Assembly: GCF_000196675.2 (NCBI RefSeq)
Contig: NC_015312.1
Location: forward strand, 7,022,501 to 7,086,500
Direction: 5' to 3'
From: Pseudonocardia benzenivorans CB1190
GTDB taxonomy: Bacteria; Actinomycetota; Actinomycetes; Mycobacteriales; Pseudonocardiaceae
DNA: 64,000 nt
Shown here: positions 1 to 9,517 of the stretch, one piece after another
How positions within the stretch are numbered: the stretch's first letter is position 1
How the letters are laid out: each line of letters begins with the position of its first letter
Notes under the pieces: generated by a model
The model's input: only the letters and a program-made list of their open reading frames with translations
The model's database searches: none
What the model was told of the DNA's origin: nothing
Position numbers and translations under genes: made by a program

Positions 1-1157
1 CCGATCCCGGACCCGACGAGCACGCCCGCCGCGACGAGCAGGCCGCCCGTCGTGCCCGTGCCGAGCAGGACGCACAGCGCGTACCCGGCCCCGGCGGTCG
101 CGAGGCCCGCCGGCACGAGCGTCCTGATGGGGAAGCGGCGGGCGAGCGCGGCCGCGCCCAGGCCGGCGACGACCGTCGCGACGAACCCGGGGAGCAGCAG
201 CAGGCCGCTGCGCATCGGGTCGAGTCCCAGCACCAGTTGCAGGTACTGCGCGGAGAAGAAGAGCAGGCCGGTCAGGGCCGCCATCGTCGTGAGGTTGGCG
301 AGCATCGCGACGCGCAGCACCGGTGAGCGCAGCAGCCGGACGTCCAGCACCGGGTCGCGCCCCGCGGCCGTCAGCCTGCGCGCGCGCCGGACGAAGCCCG
401 CGGCCGCGCCGACACCGACGGCCAGCGCCGCCACGGCGAGCGGCAGCGACCCGCCGGACCCCACGAGCTTGACCGCCAGCACGATCGGCGCGACCGCGAG
501 CAGCGACAGTGCGACGCCCACCAGGTCGAGCCGACCGGCCAGCGGATGCCGCGCCTCGGGCAGCATCACGACGGCGAGCACGGCGATCAGCACCGTCACC
601 GGCACGTTGACCAGGAAGACCGATCCCCACCAGAAGTGCGCGAGCAGCACGCCGCCGACCAGCGGGCCCAGTGCGGCGCCCGCGGCGAAACCGGTCGCCC
701 AGATCGCCAGGGCCAGCCGGCGCTCGTCGCGGTCGGTGAACAGCGAGCGGATCAACGCGAGCGTGCTCGGCATCAGCATGGCGCCGAAGAACCCCAGCAG
801 CGCGCGGGCCGCGACGAGGTGCGCGGCGTCGGTCGCGAAGGACGCGGCGAGCGACACGATCCCGAACCCGCTGACGCCGACGACCAGCAGCCGCCGCACA
901 CCGATGCGGTCGCCGACGGTGCCCATCGTGACCAGCAGCCCGGCCAGCACGAGCGGGTACGCGTCGACCATCCACAGCAAGGTCGTCGCGCTCGGCACGA
1001 GCGCGGTGGTGATCGCGGGCAGCGCGAAGCTCAGCACGGTGTTGTCGACGGCGACGAGCAGCGTCGGCAGGAACAGCACGGCGAGTGCGAGCCACTGCCG
1101 GGCGCCCGCGCGCGCGGGGATCGGACGCGCGTGGGCGCGCGGGAGCGTGACGGTCAT
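1..1157 (-). CDS. MFS drug exporter, DHA2 family (3' end outside window)
   Basis: Inner-membrane proton-driven exporter of the major facilitator superfamily, DHA2 (14-helix) type. About 385 residues are visible. The N-terminus reads MTVTLPRAHARP, followed by a first helix with the motif LLVAVDNTVLSFALPAI and the loop GDRIGVRRLL (MFS motif A) after helix 2. Many hydrophobic helices follow, and the frame stays open to the window edge, so the C-terminus is cut by the window and not by mutation. It is divergent from a tetR gene, with a perfect operator-like palindrome between them, so repression by that TetR with release by a substrate is likely. The substrate cannot be read from sequence. Confidence 0.88.
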   Translation of the reverse strand, partial: MTVTLPRAHARPIPARAGARQWLALAVLFLPTLLVAVDNTVLSFALPAITTALVPSATTLLWMVDAYPLVLAGLLVTMGTVGDRIGVRRLLVVGVSGFGIVSLAASFATDAAHLVAARALLGFFGAMLMPSTLALIRSLFTDRDERRLALAIWATGFAAGAALGPLVGGVLLAHFWWGSVFLVNVPVTVLIAVLAVVMLPEARHPLAGRLDLVGVALSLLAVAPIVLAVKLVGSGGSLPLAVAALAVGVGAAAGFVRRARRLTAAGRDPVLDVRLLRSPVLRVAMLANLTTMAALTGLLFFSAQYLQLVLGLDPMRSGLLLLPGFVATVVAGLGAAALARRFPIRTLVPAGLATAGAGYALCVLLGTGTTGGLLVAAGVLVGSGI

Positions 1158-1197
1158 TCGGGGGTCCTCGTGCGGTGGTGCAAGTTCCGGGTCTCTA

Positions 1198-1213
1198 TAC
1201 CGTCCAGACGGTA
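1198..1213. promoter_or_regulatory. TetR operator-like palindrome
   Basis: TACCGTC-CA-GACGGTA is a perfect 7+2+7 inverted repeat in the gap between the MFS gene and the divergent tetR gene. A TATAGA hexamer follows it on the minus strand, so bound repressor would cover the exporter promoter. Confidence 0.75.
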
Positions 1214-1373
1214 CAGTTTCGCAGGTTGTTCCCGCCATCGGCCAGATGTGCGACGCGCCACCGGTCCCCGACGCAACCGGTACCCGGCCCGGCCGGACCG
1301 CCGCGGCGCCCGGCCCGCCGGACGGCCGACCCGCCCGGCGCCCGGTCGACCGGAGAACCCCGTGGCGCCCCCC

Positions 1374-1385
1374 TAGACTCGCGCG
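1374..1385 (+). promoter_or_regulatory. Leaderless promoter of tetR
   Basis: TAGACT lies exactly six bases before the GTG start at 1386, and no Shine-Dalgarno sequence is present. This fits a leaderless actinobacterial transcript. Confidence 0.6.
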
Positions 1386-1949
1386 GTGGCCGGCGCCCGT
1401 GATCGCGTTCTCGACGCCTACGAGACGCTGCTCATCGAGGCAGGCCCGGGCAGCACGACGCTCGACGCCGTCGCCGCGGCCGCCGACGTCTCCAAGGGTG
1501 GGCTGCTCTACCACTTCGCGTCGAAGGACGCACTCGCCGCCGGGCTGCTCGAACGCCTGCGCGCCCGCAGCGCCGCCGACGCCGACGCGATGCGGGCCGA
1601 CCCCGATGGCGTCGTCGCCTACTACCTGCGCACCTCGGTGCCGGGCCGGGCCTCACCCGTCGGACTGACCCGCACCTACCTCGCCGCACTGCGCATCGCC
1701 GACGCCAGCCCCACCGGCCTCGCCGCGCGCGACGCCATCGCCGCCGTCGACGCCGACGGGCTGGCCGCGCTGCGCTCCGAGGTCCCCGACCCCATGCTCG
1801 CCTGGCTCGTCCAGCTCGTCGGCGACGGCCTCTACCTCAGGACGCTCACCGGGGCGCCGATCACGGGGGTCGGCGACGTCGAGGACCTCGTCGCGGTGCT
1901 GCGCGCGCTCGTCAGTGCCTCGTCGGGCGGGAGCACGGCCGAGAGGTAG
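1386..1949 (+). CDS. TetR family repressor
   Basis: A 187-residue one-component regulator. The N-terminal helix-turn-helix spans about residues 18-50, with TTLDAVAAAADVSKGGLLYHF as the recognition region (written here as its core, A-ADVSKGGLLYHF). The C-terminal half is the variable ligand-binding domain. The GTG start is supported by a TAGACT box six bases upstream. It is divergent from the MFS exporter and probably controls it through the palindrome between them. Its last 118 bases overlap the 3' end of the monooxygenase gene on the other strand, so the two transcripts are antisense to each other at their ends. Confidence 0.88.
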   Translation: MAGARDRVLDAYETLLIEAGPGSTTLDAVAAAADVSKGGLLYHFASKDALAAGLLERLRARSAADADAMRADPDGVVAYYLRTSVPGRASPVGLTRTYLAALRIADASPTGLAARDAIAAVDADGLAALRSEVPDPMLAWLVQLVGDGLYLRTLTGAPITGVGDVEDLVAVLRALVSASSGGSTAER

Positions 1950-3397
1950 GCGCGGACCGCGTCGGGGTCGGTCGTCCGCAGGCCGATGTGACCGTCGGGG
2001 CGCACCAGGACGAGCTCGCCGTCGACGGGCCGGTACGCATCGTGGGCGTGCCCCTGGGTGTCGACGACCCCGGCCGCGCCACCCGGGCCCGCGATCCCGA
2101 CCCGGCGCACGCCGATCCCGACCTCCGGCGGCATCGCGCCGAAGCCCAGCACGGTCCACGTCGAGCCCCTGAGCAGGTCGAACAGCCGGACCGGTCGCGC
2201 CCCGGGCTCACCGCACAGCAGCTCGGTCGCGTCCGGGGCACGGTCGCCGGGCCGTGGGCCGGCCGCCGTCGCGCCCCCGTCGGGTGCCAGCGGGCCGCCG
2301 CGATAGGTGAGTCCCAGCTGGAGGGCGCGTGTGCCGTCCTCGCCGCGGTCGAGCAGCGTCCGCCGGGTGAGGCGCGCCGACAGGCCCAGCACCTCGGCCG
2401 CGACGGGCAGCCGCTCGGCCTCGTAGGTGTCGAGCAGCGCCGGATCGGCGCCCGCGACGACGGCGGCGAGCTTCCACCCGAGGTTCGCCGCGTCCTGAAT
2501 GCCGGTGTTCATGCCCTGGCCACCCGCGGGCGAGTGCACGTGCGCCGCGTCGCCCGCGAGCAGCACCCTCCCCGCGCGGTAACGGTCGACCATCCGCTCG
2601 TTGAGCCGCCAGCGCGACGACCAGCCGACGTCGACGACCTGCACCTGGCCCCCGGTCGCGCGGTCGAGCAGTTCCTGCACCACCTCGCGGGTCGGCTCGC
2701 GGTCGTCGTCGGCAGCCGTCGAGGCCTGGAACTGGAACCGGTCGGTCGAGGCCAGCGGGCACAGCGCGATGAACGCGCCCTCGGCGCCTCCCCACGCGTG
2801 CCAGTGGTCGCGGTCGACGCCCTCGACGCGGACGTCGGCGATCAGCATCCGGATGGTCTCGTCGGTCTGCCCGAGGAAGGTGAACCCACCGAGGTGGCGG
2901 ACCGTGCTGGACCCGCCGTCACAGCCGACGACCCAGCGCGCCGCGATCCGGGCGCCGTCGTCGAACATCGCCGTCGCGGACCCGTCGCCCTGGGCCAGAC
3001 CGGTCAGCCGGCGACCGAACTCCACCTGGACGCCGTGGCCGGCCAGCGCGTCGCGCAGCGTCTCCTCGACCCGGAACTGCGGGATGATCAGCGGCCGTGC
3101 GTACGGGCTCGACGGTGTCGGAGCCGCATCCGGGTGCAGGTCCCTGACCTCGAACCCGCCCGCGCCGTCGGGCACCCGCATGGGCAGCCGGAACCGGCCG
3201 AGGCCCAGCAGCCGCCGCCCGACCCCGAGCAGGTCGAGCACCTCCAGCGTCCGCGGCTGCAACCCCTTGCCGCGTGACCCGGTGAAGGGCCCGGCGGCCG
3301 CGTCGACCACCCGGACCCGCACGCCGCGGCGCGCAAGCTCGCATCCCAGTGTCAGGCCAGTCGGGCCTGCCCCCACCACGAGAGCGTCGATGTCCAT
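1832..3397 (-). CDS. FAD-dependent aromatic monooxygenase
   Basis: A 521-residue class A flavoprotein hydroxylase of the PheA/TfdB/RdmE type, which would use NAD(P)H and O2 to hydroxylate a phenol or polyketide-like ring. Visible features are the FAD-binding GAGPTG at residues 8-13, the DG motif in VVGCDGGSSTVR near 155-166, and the second FAD motif GDAAHVHSPAGGQGMN near 280. A thioredoxin-like C-terminal region is present, as in this subfamily. It starts at an ATG divergent from a tetR gene with two operator-like palindromes between. The 3' end overlaps the upstream TetR gene by 118 bases. The substrate is unknown. Confidence 0.85.
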   Translation of the reverse strand: MDIDALVVGAGPTGLTLGCELARRGVRVRVVDAAAGPFTGSRGKGLQPRTLEVLDLLGVGRRLLGLGRFRLPMRVPDGAGGFEVRDLHPDAAPTPSSPYARPLIIPQFRVEETLRDALAGHGVQVEFGRRLTGLAQGDGSATAMFDDGARIAARWVVGCDGGSSTVRHLGGFTFLGQTDETIRMLIADVRVEGVDRDHWHAWGGAEGAFIALCPLASTDRFQFQASTAADDDREPTREVVQELLDRATGGQVQVVDVGWSSRWRLNERMVDRYRAGRVLLAGDAAHVHSPAGGQGMNTGIQDAANLGWKLAAVVAGADPALLDTYEAERLPVAAEVLGLSARLTRRTLLDRGEDGTRALQLGLTYRGGPLAPDGGATAAGPRPGDRAPDATELLCGEPGARPVRLFDLLRGSTWTVLGFGAMPPEVGIGVRRVGIAGPGGAAGVVDTQGHAHDAYRPVDGELVLVRPDGHIGLRTTDPDAVRAYLSAVLPPDEALTSARSTATRSSTSPTPVIGAPVSVLR

Positions 3398-3416
3398 GCG
3401 CCCGACGCTACCACTA

Positions 3417-3437
3417 TTATGGAACTGAGTCTCATAA
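3417..3437. promoter_or_regulatory. Operator-like inverted repeat 1
   Basis: TTATG-N11-CATAA with inner matches (8 of 10 pairs around a central G) lies in the unusually AT-rich gap between the monooxygenase and the second tetR gene. Confidence 0.5.
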
Positions 3438-3450
3438 AATACTGAGTATT
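3438..3450. promoter_or_regulatory. Operator-like palindrome 2
   Basis: AATACT-G-AGTATT is a perfect 13-base palindrome directly next to the first repeat. Both share the ACTGAGT core, which suggests two TetR dimers side by side. Confidence 0.55.
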
Positions 3451-3489
3451 ATTCAGCCCTGAGTCGCAGGACCGGACATACTGCGGGAC

Positions 3490-4224
3490 GTGAGACCCCC
3501 GAACCCCGGACTGCGCGAACGGAAGAAGGCCCGTACCCGGGCGGAACTGCAGCGGCACGCGCTGCGGCTGTTCCGCGAACAGGGCTTCGCCGAGACGACC
3601 GTCGACGAGATCGCCGCCGCCGCCGACGTCTCGCGCAGCACGTTCTTCCGGTACTTCGCGACCAAGGAGGACGTCGTCCTGTTCGACGACGTCGACCCGC
3701 TCATGGCCGAGGCGTTCGCCGAGCTGCCCCCCGACACCCCGTTGCTGACGGCCCTGCGCACCGGCGTCACCACCGCGTTCCGGCGGCTGCCACCCGAGAA
3801 GCGCGAGCTCGAGGAGGTGCGGATGGCACTGGTGCGCAGCGCCCCCGAGCTGCAGGCCGCCGCACGCGAGCGCAGCGGGCTGACCGTCACCGCCATCGCC
3901 GACCAGGTCGCCGACACCTACGGCCGGCCGCACGACGACCTCGACGTCCTGCTCTTCGCAGGTGTCGTCGCAGGTGCCCGGCTGGCCGCGCAGGCCCTCG
4001 CCGACCGCTCCGGCGAGGCCTACATCGACGTCCTCGACCGCGTCATGATGCGGCTCGAGGACGGCCTCCCGCTGCGGGAGCTCACCATCGGTGAGGGCAG
4101 CGCGCGGCTGGCCGCCGGGATCGCGGATCGGGCCGCCCGATCCGACGACACGTCCGGCGGCGCATCCGGCGGTGCGGCGGACCACCGGCCGGACGCACCG
4201 CGACGGGAACAGCACCGGATGTGA
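3490..4224 (+). CDS. TetR family regulator
   Basis: A 244-residue regulator. The DNA-binding domain is clear at residues 10-60: RKKARTRAELQRHALRLF, then TTVDEIAAAADVSRSTFFRYF with the typical F-R-YF-TKED end. The rest is the ligand-binding half, closest in style to MftR/AcrR-like actinobacterial TetRs. The GTG start at 3490 was chosen because it puts the helix-turn-helix at the usual distance. It is divergent from the FAD monooxygenase, with two operator-like palindromes between them, so it is probably the repressor of that enzyme and of itself. The last 20 residues are low complexity (Gly/Ala/Asp) and probably disordered. Confidence 0.87.
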   Translation: MRPPNPGLRERKKARTRAELQRHALRLFREQGFAETTVDEIAAAADVSRSTFFRYFATKEDVVLFDDVDPLMAEAFAELPPDTPLLTALRTGVTTAFRRLPPEKRELEEVRMALVRSAPELQAAARERSGLTVTAIADQVADTYGRPHDDLDVLLFAGVVAGARLAAQALADRSGEAYIDVLDRVMMRLEDGLPLRELTIGEGSARLAAGIADRAARSDDTSGGASGGAADHRPDAPRREQHRM

Positions 4225-4331
4225 CGAACCGCGTCGGAATGCCCGGCCTCGGCCTGCATGATGAACATGCCGACGGGGTAGGTCTTGTCGAGGCGTGCCG
4301 TCGTGACGACACCGAGTGCAGGAGGCCCATC

Positions 4332-4763
4332 GTGACCACCGCCCAGTATCTGGTGTTCCTCGTGGTCGCGGTGGCGCTCACCGTCGCCGTGGGGCGAGTG
4401 CTGTTCCTGTCCGGGGAGCCCTTCCTCGAAGAGGTCTTCCAGAGCAACGAGACCGCACGTTCGCTGAACGTGCTGCTCACGGTGCTGTTCCATCTGCTCA
4501 CGCTGGGCGTGCTCGCGATCATCTCGACGGTCGACGTCCCCGTGGAGGGCGTCGTGCAGACGATGGTCACGAAGTTCGGCATCGTGCTCGTCGTCGTCGG
4601 CGTCGCCTACGGGGTGTCGATGCTCGTGCTGCTCAAGGTCCGCGAGCGCCGGCGCGCCGCGATCACGTCCGAGAACGTTCAGGTCCGGATCGCCGAGCAG
4701 AAGGCGCGATCCACGACGATGCCCACGACCGGCGGCGGCGAGCCCGTCCCGCCCGCGGGCTGA
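4332..4763 (+). CDS. Small membrane protein, unknown function
   Basis: A 143-residue protein with three predicted membrane segments: near residues 5-27 (LVFLVVAVALTVAVGRVLFL), 46-64 (VLLTVLFHLLTLGVLAII) and 78-100 (VLVVVGVAYGVSMLVLL). A basic, hydrophilic tail rich in Pro and Gly follows. The GTG start at 4332 has AGGAGG at 4320-4325. An ATG at 4221 in the same frame would add 37 residues with no ribosome binding site and overlap tetR, so I rejected it. I do not recognise the family. Similar small membrane proteins are common in actinomycetes. Confidence 0.72.
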   Translation: MTTAQYLVFLVVAVALTVAVGRVLFLSGEPFLEEVFQSNETARSLNVLLTVLFHLLTLGVLAIISTVDVPVEGVVQTMVTKFGIVLVVVGVAYGVSMLVLLKVRERRRAAITSENVQVRIAEQKARSTTMPTTGGGEPVPPAG

Positions 4764-4770
4764 GCGCTCT

Positions 4771-5076
4771 TCAACGGGCGCGCGCGGCCACCGCCCCGGC
4801 CTCGCGCGCGATGACCGGCAGCAGGATGGGCAGCCGGTGGGCCGTGACGTTCCAGAACCGGGTGTCCGGATCGGCCGCCCGCCATGCCGACGCCAGCCGC
4901 GTCGCGGACTCCTCGTCGACCACCCGGCGCGGGCGCGGGCGCATCCGGGAACGCCTGCGGACCTCCCGGTCGAGCTCCCGCCAGGCCTCGGCCGCCGATC
5001 CGTGGACGCTCACCGCCGGTTCGCCGGAGTCGTCACCGATCACCAGCGTGTAGGCGCTGACCACGTCGTACGACAC
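4771..5076 (-). CDS. Hypothetical protein, 101 residues
   Basis: A soluble, mostly helical protein starting VSYDVVSAYTLVIGDD. The central part is strongly basic (VRRRSRMRPRPRRVV) and the C-terminus is alanine-rich. The GTG start at 5076 has GAGGGAG nine bases upstream; an ATG at 5115 would add 13 residues but has no ribosome binding site. It is convergent with the small membrane protein gene, only seven bases away. I do not recognise a family. The stretch between its start and the pmbA stop (5077-5327) has no gene that I can support. Confidence 0.6.
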   Translation of the reverse strand: MSYDVVSAYTLVIGDDSGEPAVSVHGSAAEAWRELDREVRRRSRMRPRPRRVVDEESATRLASAWRAADPDTRFWNVTAHRLPILLPVIAREAGAVAARAR

Positions 5077-5327
5077 AGGCGGAAACTCCCTCGGCTCACG
5101 GGACCGCGGCGGCATCGGCGGGGTACCAGGACGGCGTGCATCGTGCGGGTCCAGGGTGAGGCATGACGCCGGACAGCGGACACAGGCGCGCCGGACGGTG
5201 GCCGCACTGCGCCGACCCGTGACGGCCGCCGCGGGCGCCGGGCGGCCCGCGACCGCTCGGCGCCGACACCTGTCGTCGTGGCTCCCCGTCGGCCCGTGAG
5301 CGGGGACAGCGCCGTCACGCCTGCACG

Positions 5328-6739
5328 TCAACGGCCCAGCGACACCGACGACATGTTGAAGTCCGGCACGCGCAGCGGGGGCATCGCCGAGCGGGTGAAC
5401 CAGTCCTTCCACTCCCGGCCGATCGTCGGCACCGTGGCCCCGACCTCCGTGGTGCCGCGCAGCACGTCGAGCGGGGAGTGGTTGAACCGGAAGTTGTGGT
5501 CGACCTCCGCGACCACCTCGCCGTTCTCCACGAGGTACACGCCGTCGCGGGTGAGGCCGGTGAGCAGCAGCGTCGTCGGGTCGACGGCGCGGATGTACCA
5601 GAGGCAGGTGAGCAACAGGGCCCGCTCGGTGCCGGCGACCATCTCGTCGATCGACGAGGCCGTGCCCGACGGGCCACCCCGCAGGAGCAGGTTGTCGCCC
5701 GCGGGGGTGAACGCCGTGCCGAACTCGGCGGCCTCGGCACGGGAGTACACCAGCTCGTTGACGACCCCGTCGCGCACCCAGTCGACCGCCCGGGTCGGTG
5801 CGCCGTTGTCGAAGACGCTCGTGCCGCCGCCCGAGCTCGTCGCCACCACGAACGGCTCGTACTCCAGGCCGCGGGCGGCGGGATCGCTGGTCAGCGTGAG
5901 CGGGAGGTCGGTGAGCCGCTCGCCCACGCGCACCCCGTCGGGACCCGAGAGCGCGCTGTGCCCCTCCTGCGCCGCCCGGCCCTCCATCGACCAGAAGAGG
6001 TAGATCATCAGGTCGGCGACGGCCGACGGCGGCAGCAGCGTCTCGTAGCGGCCCGGTGGCAGCGTCACCTTCCGGTCGCCCCACTCCAGCCGTCGCGCCG
6101 CGTCGGCCGCGAGCGCGACGACGTCGACGTCGGTGAAGTCCTGCGACCCCGTCGCCGTCCACGCCGAGCGCTCCAGGTCGGGTGTCTTGACGTTGAGCTC
6201 CACCGATCCCGTCGGCTGCACCCAGCGTCGCCGCACACCCGTCGACGTGCCGAGCCAGACCGTGGTGAGCGAGTGGCTGGCGAAGCCGTACTGCCGCAGG
6301 TCCCCGCCCAGCACCTCGGCCAGGCCGGTCGCGAGGTTGCCGAAGACGCCGATCGACGTCGCCGCCGCGGCGTCGGACCAGGCCGGGTCGTCGACGATCT
6401 CGGCGGGCAGCTCCGCGGCGTCGTCCGCCGGGCCGGCCTCGCGCGCGGCCTGCTCACTCGCCGCGACCAGGTCGGCCAGTTGCGCCGGGTCGGTGATCGA
6501 CACCGCGGAGCTGACGACGCCCGCCGCCGTGCCGCCGTCGACCCGCAGGAGCGAGATCACCGTCGTCCGCCGGGAGGTACCGAGACCGTTCGTGGTCATC
6601 GTCGAGTTCGCCCAGCGCACGGCGGCCTCGCTCGTCTCCGACACCACGACGACACGGCCCGCGAGGTCGGCGCCGCCGTGGCCTGCCCCGAGCACCCGCT
6701 CGACGATCTCCTGCGGCGCGAGCGCGGTCGACAGCGTGG

Positions 6740-6743
<4 letters not shown>
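5328..6743 (-). CDS. pmbA: TldD/PmbA family protein, PmbA (TldE)-like subunit
   Basis: A 471-residue partner subunit of the TldD/TldE metalloprotease, which degrades or trims unfolded and ribosomally made peptides in the cytoplasm. This subunit lacks the HExxxH zinc motif, as TldE does. It keeps the family layout, with an N-terminal alpha/beta domain (about 1-200) and a C-terminal beta-rich domain that includes FDNGAPTRAVDWVRDG, AGDNLLLRGG and a C-terminal RVPDFNMSSVSLGR. The ATG start overlaps the tldD stop in ATGA, so the two are translationally coupled and made in equal amounts. No peptide substrate gene such as a RiPP precursor is visible next door. Confidence 0.87.
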
Positions 6744-8254
<1,511 letters not shown>

Positions 8255-8266
8255 CCCCGCAACCTA
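8255..8266 (-). promoter_or_regulatory. Leaderless promoter of tldD
   Basis: On the minus strand TAGGTT stands six bases before the GTG start at 8254. No Shine-Dalgarno sequence is present. Confidence 0.6.
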
Positions 8267-8292
8267 CCGACGGGCACCGACGGCGAGATCGA

Positions 8293-8646
8293 CTACCGGA
8301 ACGAGCCGTCCCCACCCGAGAACCAGGGCAGCCAGGACCACCAGCCGTCGCCGTCCCCGCCGCCGCCGTACCCGCCCTCGTCGGGCGCGTCCGCGAGACC
8401 GGGCAGGACCCCGGCGCCCAGCCGCAGGACCTCGTCGACGAGCCCGTCGCCGTCGAGGTCGGTGTGCAGCAGCAGGTCGGGTCCGTCGAGCACCGCCACG
8501 GTGTCGGCGCGGCCGTCGGCGTCGGTGTCGGCACCACCGGCGACGGGCAGGCCCGGGAGGGTGTGCGCATCCGGTGCGTCGAGATCGTCGACGGCAGCGG
8601 GATCCCGCACGGCAGCAGGGTCGGGAACGGCAGCAGGGTCGGTCAC
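8293..8646 (-). CDS. Small acidic EF-hand-like protein (DUF6802-like)
   Basis: A 117-residue acidic protein. It opens with a short repeat of DPAAV (three or four times in residues 3-17). It then has two calcium-loop-like stretches, DTDADGRADTVAV and HTDLDGDGLVDEVL, which resemble EF-hand or dockerin loops (D-x-D-x-D-G). It ends in a Gly/Asp/Trp-rich tail (GGGGDGDGWWSWLPWF). I see no signal peptide. The GTG start overlaps the preceding stop (GTGA), with GAGAGGAG upstream, so it is coupled to the membrane gene before it. The resemblance to DUF6802 repeat proteins is from memory of the D-D-G pattern, not from a search. Confidence 0.65.
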   Translation of the reverse strand: MTDPAAVPDPAAVRDPAAVDDLDAPDAHTLPGLPVAGGADTDADGRADTVAVLDGPDLLLHTDLDGDGLVDEVLRLGAGVLPGLADAPDEGGYGGGGDGDGWWSWLPWFSGGDGSFR

Positions 8647-9446
8647 GTGTGCTGCTCCTCTCTCGCGGGGGCCGCCCGTTCCCCCGGCGGGCCCGTCAAC
8701 CCACGCAGCTGCGCGTCGATCTCCCCGGCCCGGCGGACGACGGCGGGGTCCAGCGCGGCGACGACCTGCCGCTCGGTGTGCAGCAGCGCCGTCAGCAGAG
8801 CCGACTCGAGGGCCGCCCGCAGCGACGCCGTGACGCCCGGGACCCACCGTCGCCAGCGTTCGCGGTCGGCAGCGCCGCGACGCCCCAGGACCGCGGCGAC
8901 CAGCGTCACCACGCCGGCCGCCGCACCCGCCCAGACCGCGGGAGATCCCGCGCCCCCGGCCACCGCCGGGAGCCCCACCACGGGCAGCCCGGCGAGCGGC
9001 AGCAGCGCGGTGCGCCACAGGGCGCCGCCCGTCGCCGCCGTCTGCCAGAGGCCCGGCGGCGGCGGGGCGGGCGGGATCAGGATGTGCACCGGACCGGGCA
9101 CCCAGCCCTCGCCGGCCGAGGTCGGCAGCCCCCGCGCCGAGGCGATCCGCCGCAGCTCGGGCACCAGCCCCTGGCCGGCCCGGTCGAGCACGTCGGCGAC
9201 GATCCGTTCGGCGGCCGCCGCCGCGTGCCGCGGCAGCAGCGCACGGTCGGCCCGGCCCGCGCGGTCGAGGTAGCCGAACAGCTCGGCCGACAGGGCCGCC
9301 ACCGCCGTGGCCGAGCGGGCCGCCGCCGCGACCCGCGCCAGGCTGCACGCCGCGCGGACCTCCGCGGCGTGACCGGGCAGGGCCAGGCGACGGGCGCGCA
9401 GTTCCGCGCGCGCCATGCGCACCGCGTCGGCATACCGGTCGGGCAT
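8643..9446 (-). CDS. Membrane protein, unknown function
   Basis: A 267-residue protein. The first 115 residues are alanine- and arginine-rich and helical (VRMARAELRARRLALPGHAAEVRAA is the start of this part, shown here only as MARAELRARRLALPG). Two or three hydrophobic segments follow near 137-190, then a second soluble helical region. It is placed between the DUF2339 gene (71 bases upstream) and the small EF-hand-like gene (4-base overlap), all on one strand. The arrangement of a helical soluble domain around paired membrane hairpins is seen in dynamin-associated and stress membrane proteins, but I see no GTPase motif. Function unknown. Confidence 0.65.
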   Translation of the reverse strand: MPDRYADAVRMARAELRARRLALPGHAAEVRAACSLARVAAAARSATAVAALSAELFGYLDRAGRADRALLPRHAAAAAERIVADVLDRAGQGLVPELRRIASARGLPTSAGEGWVPGPVHILIPPAPPPPGLWQTAATGGALWRTALLPLAGLPVVGLPAVAGGAGSPAVWAGAAAGVVTLVAAVLGRRGAADRERWRRWVPGVTASLRAALESALLTALLHTERQVVAALDPAVVRRAGEIDAQLRGLTGPPGERAAPAREEQHT

Positions 9447-9517
9447 GTGCCCACCGTGGCATCCGGCCCCGTGCGCCCGGACCCCGTCGCGTACCGGGTT
9501 CGCGCCTGCGAATCCGA

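Noticed and set aside
4221-4331. Longer start (ATG 4221) for the small membrane protein
   Set aside because: It would overlap tetR and lacks a ribosome binding site, while GTG 4332 has AGGAGG at six bases.
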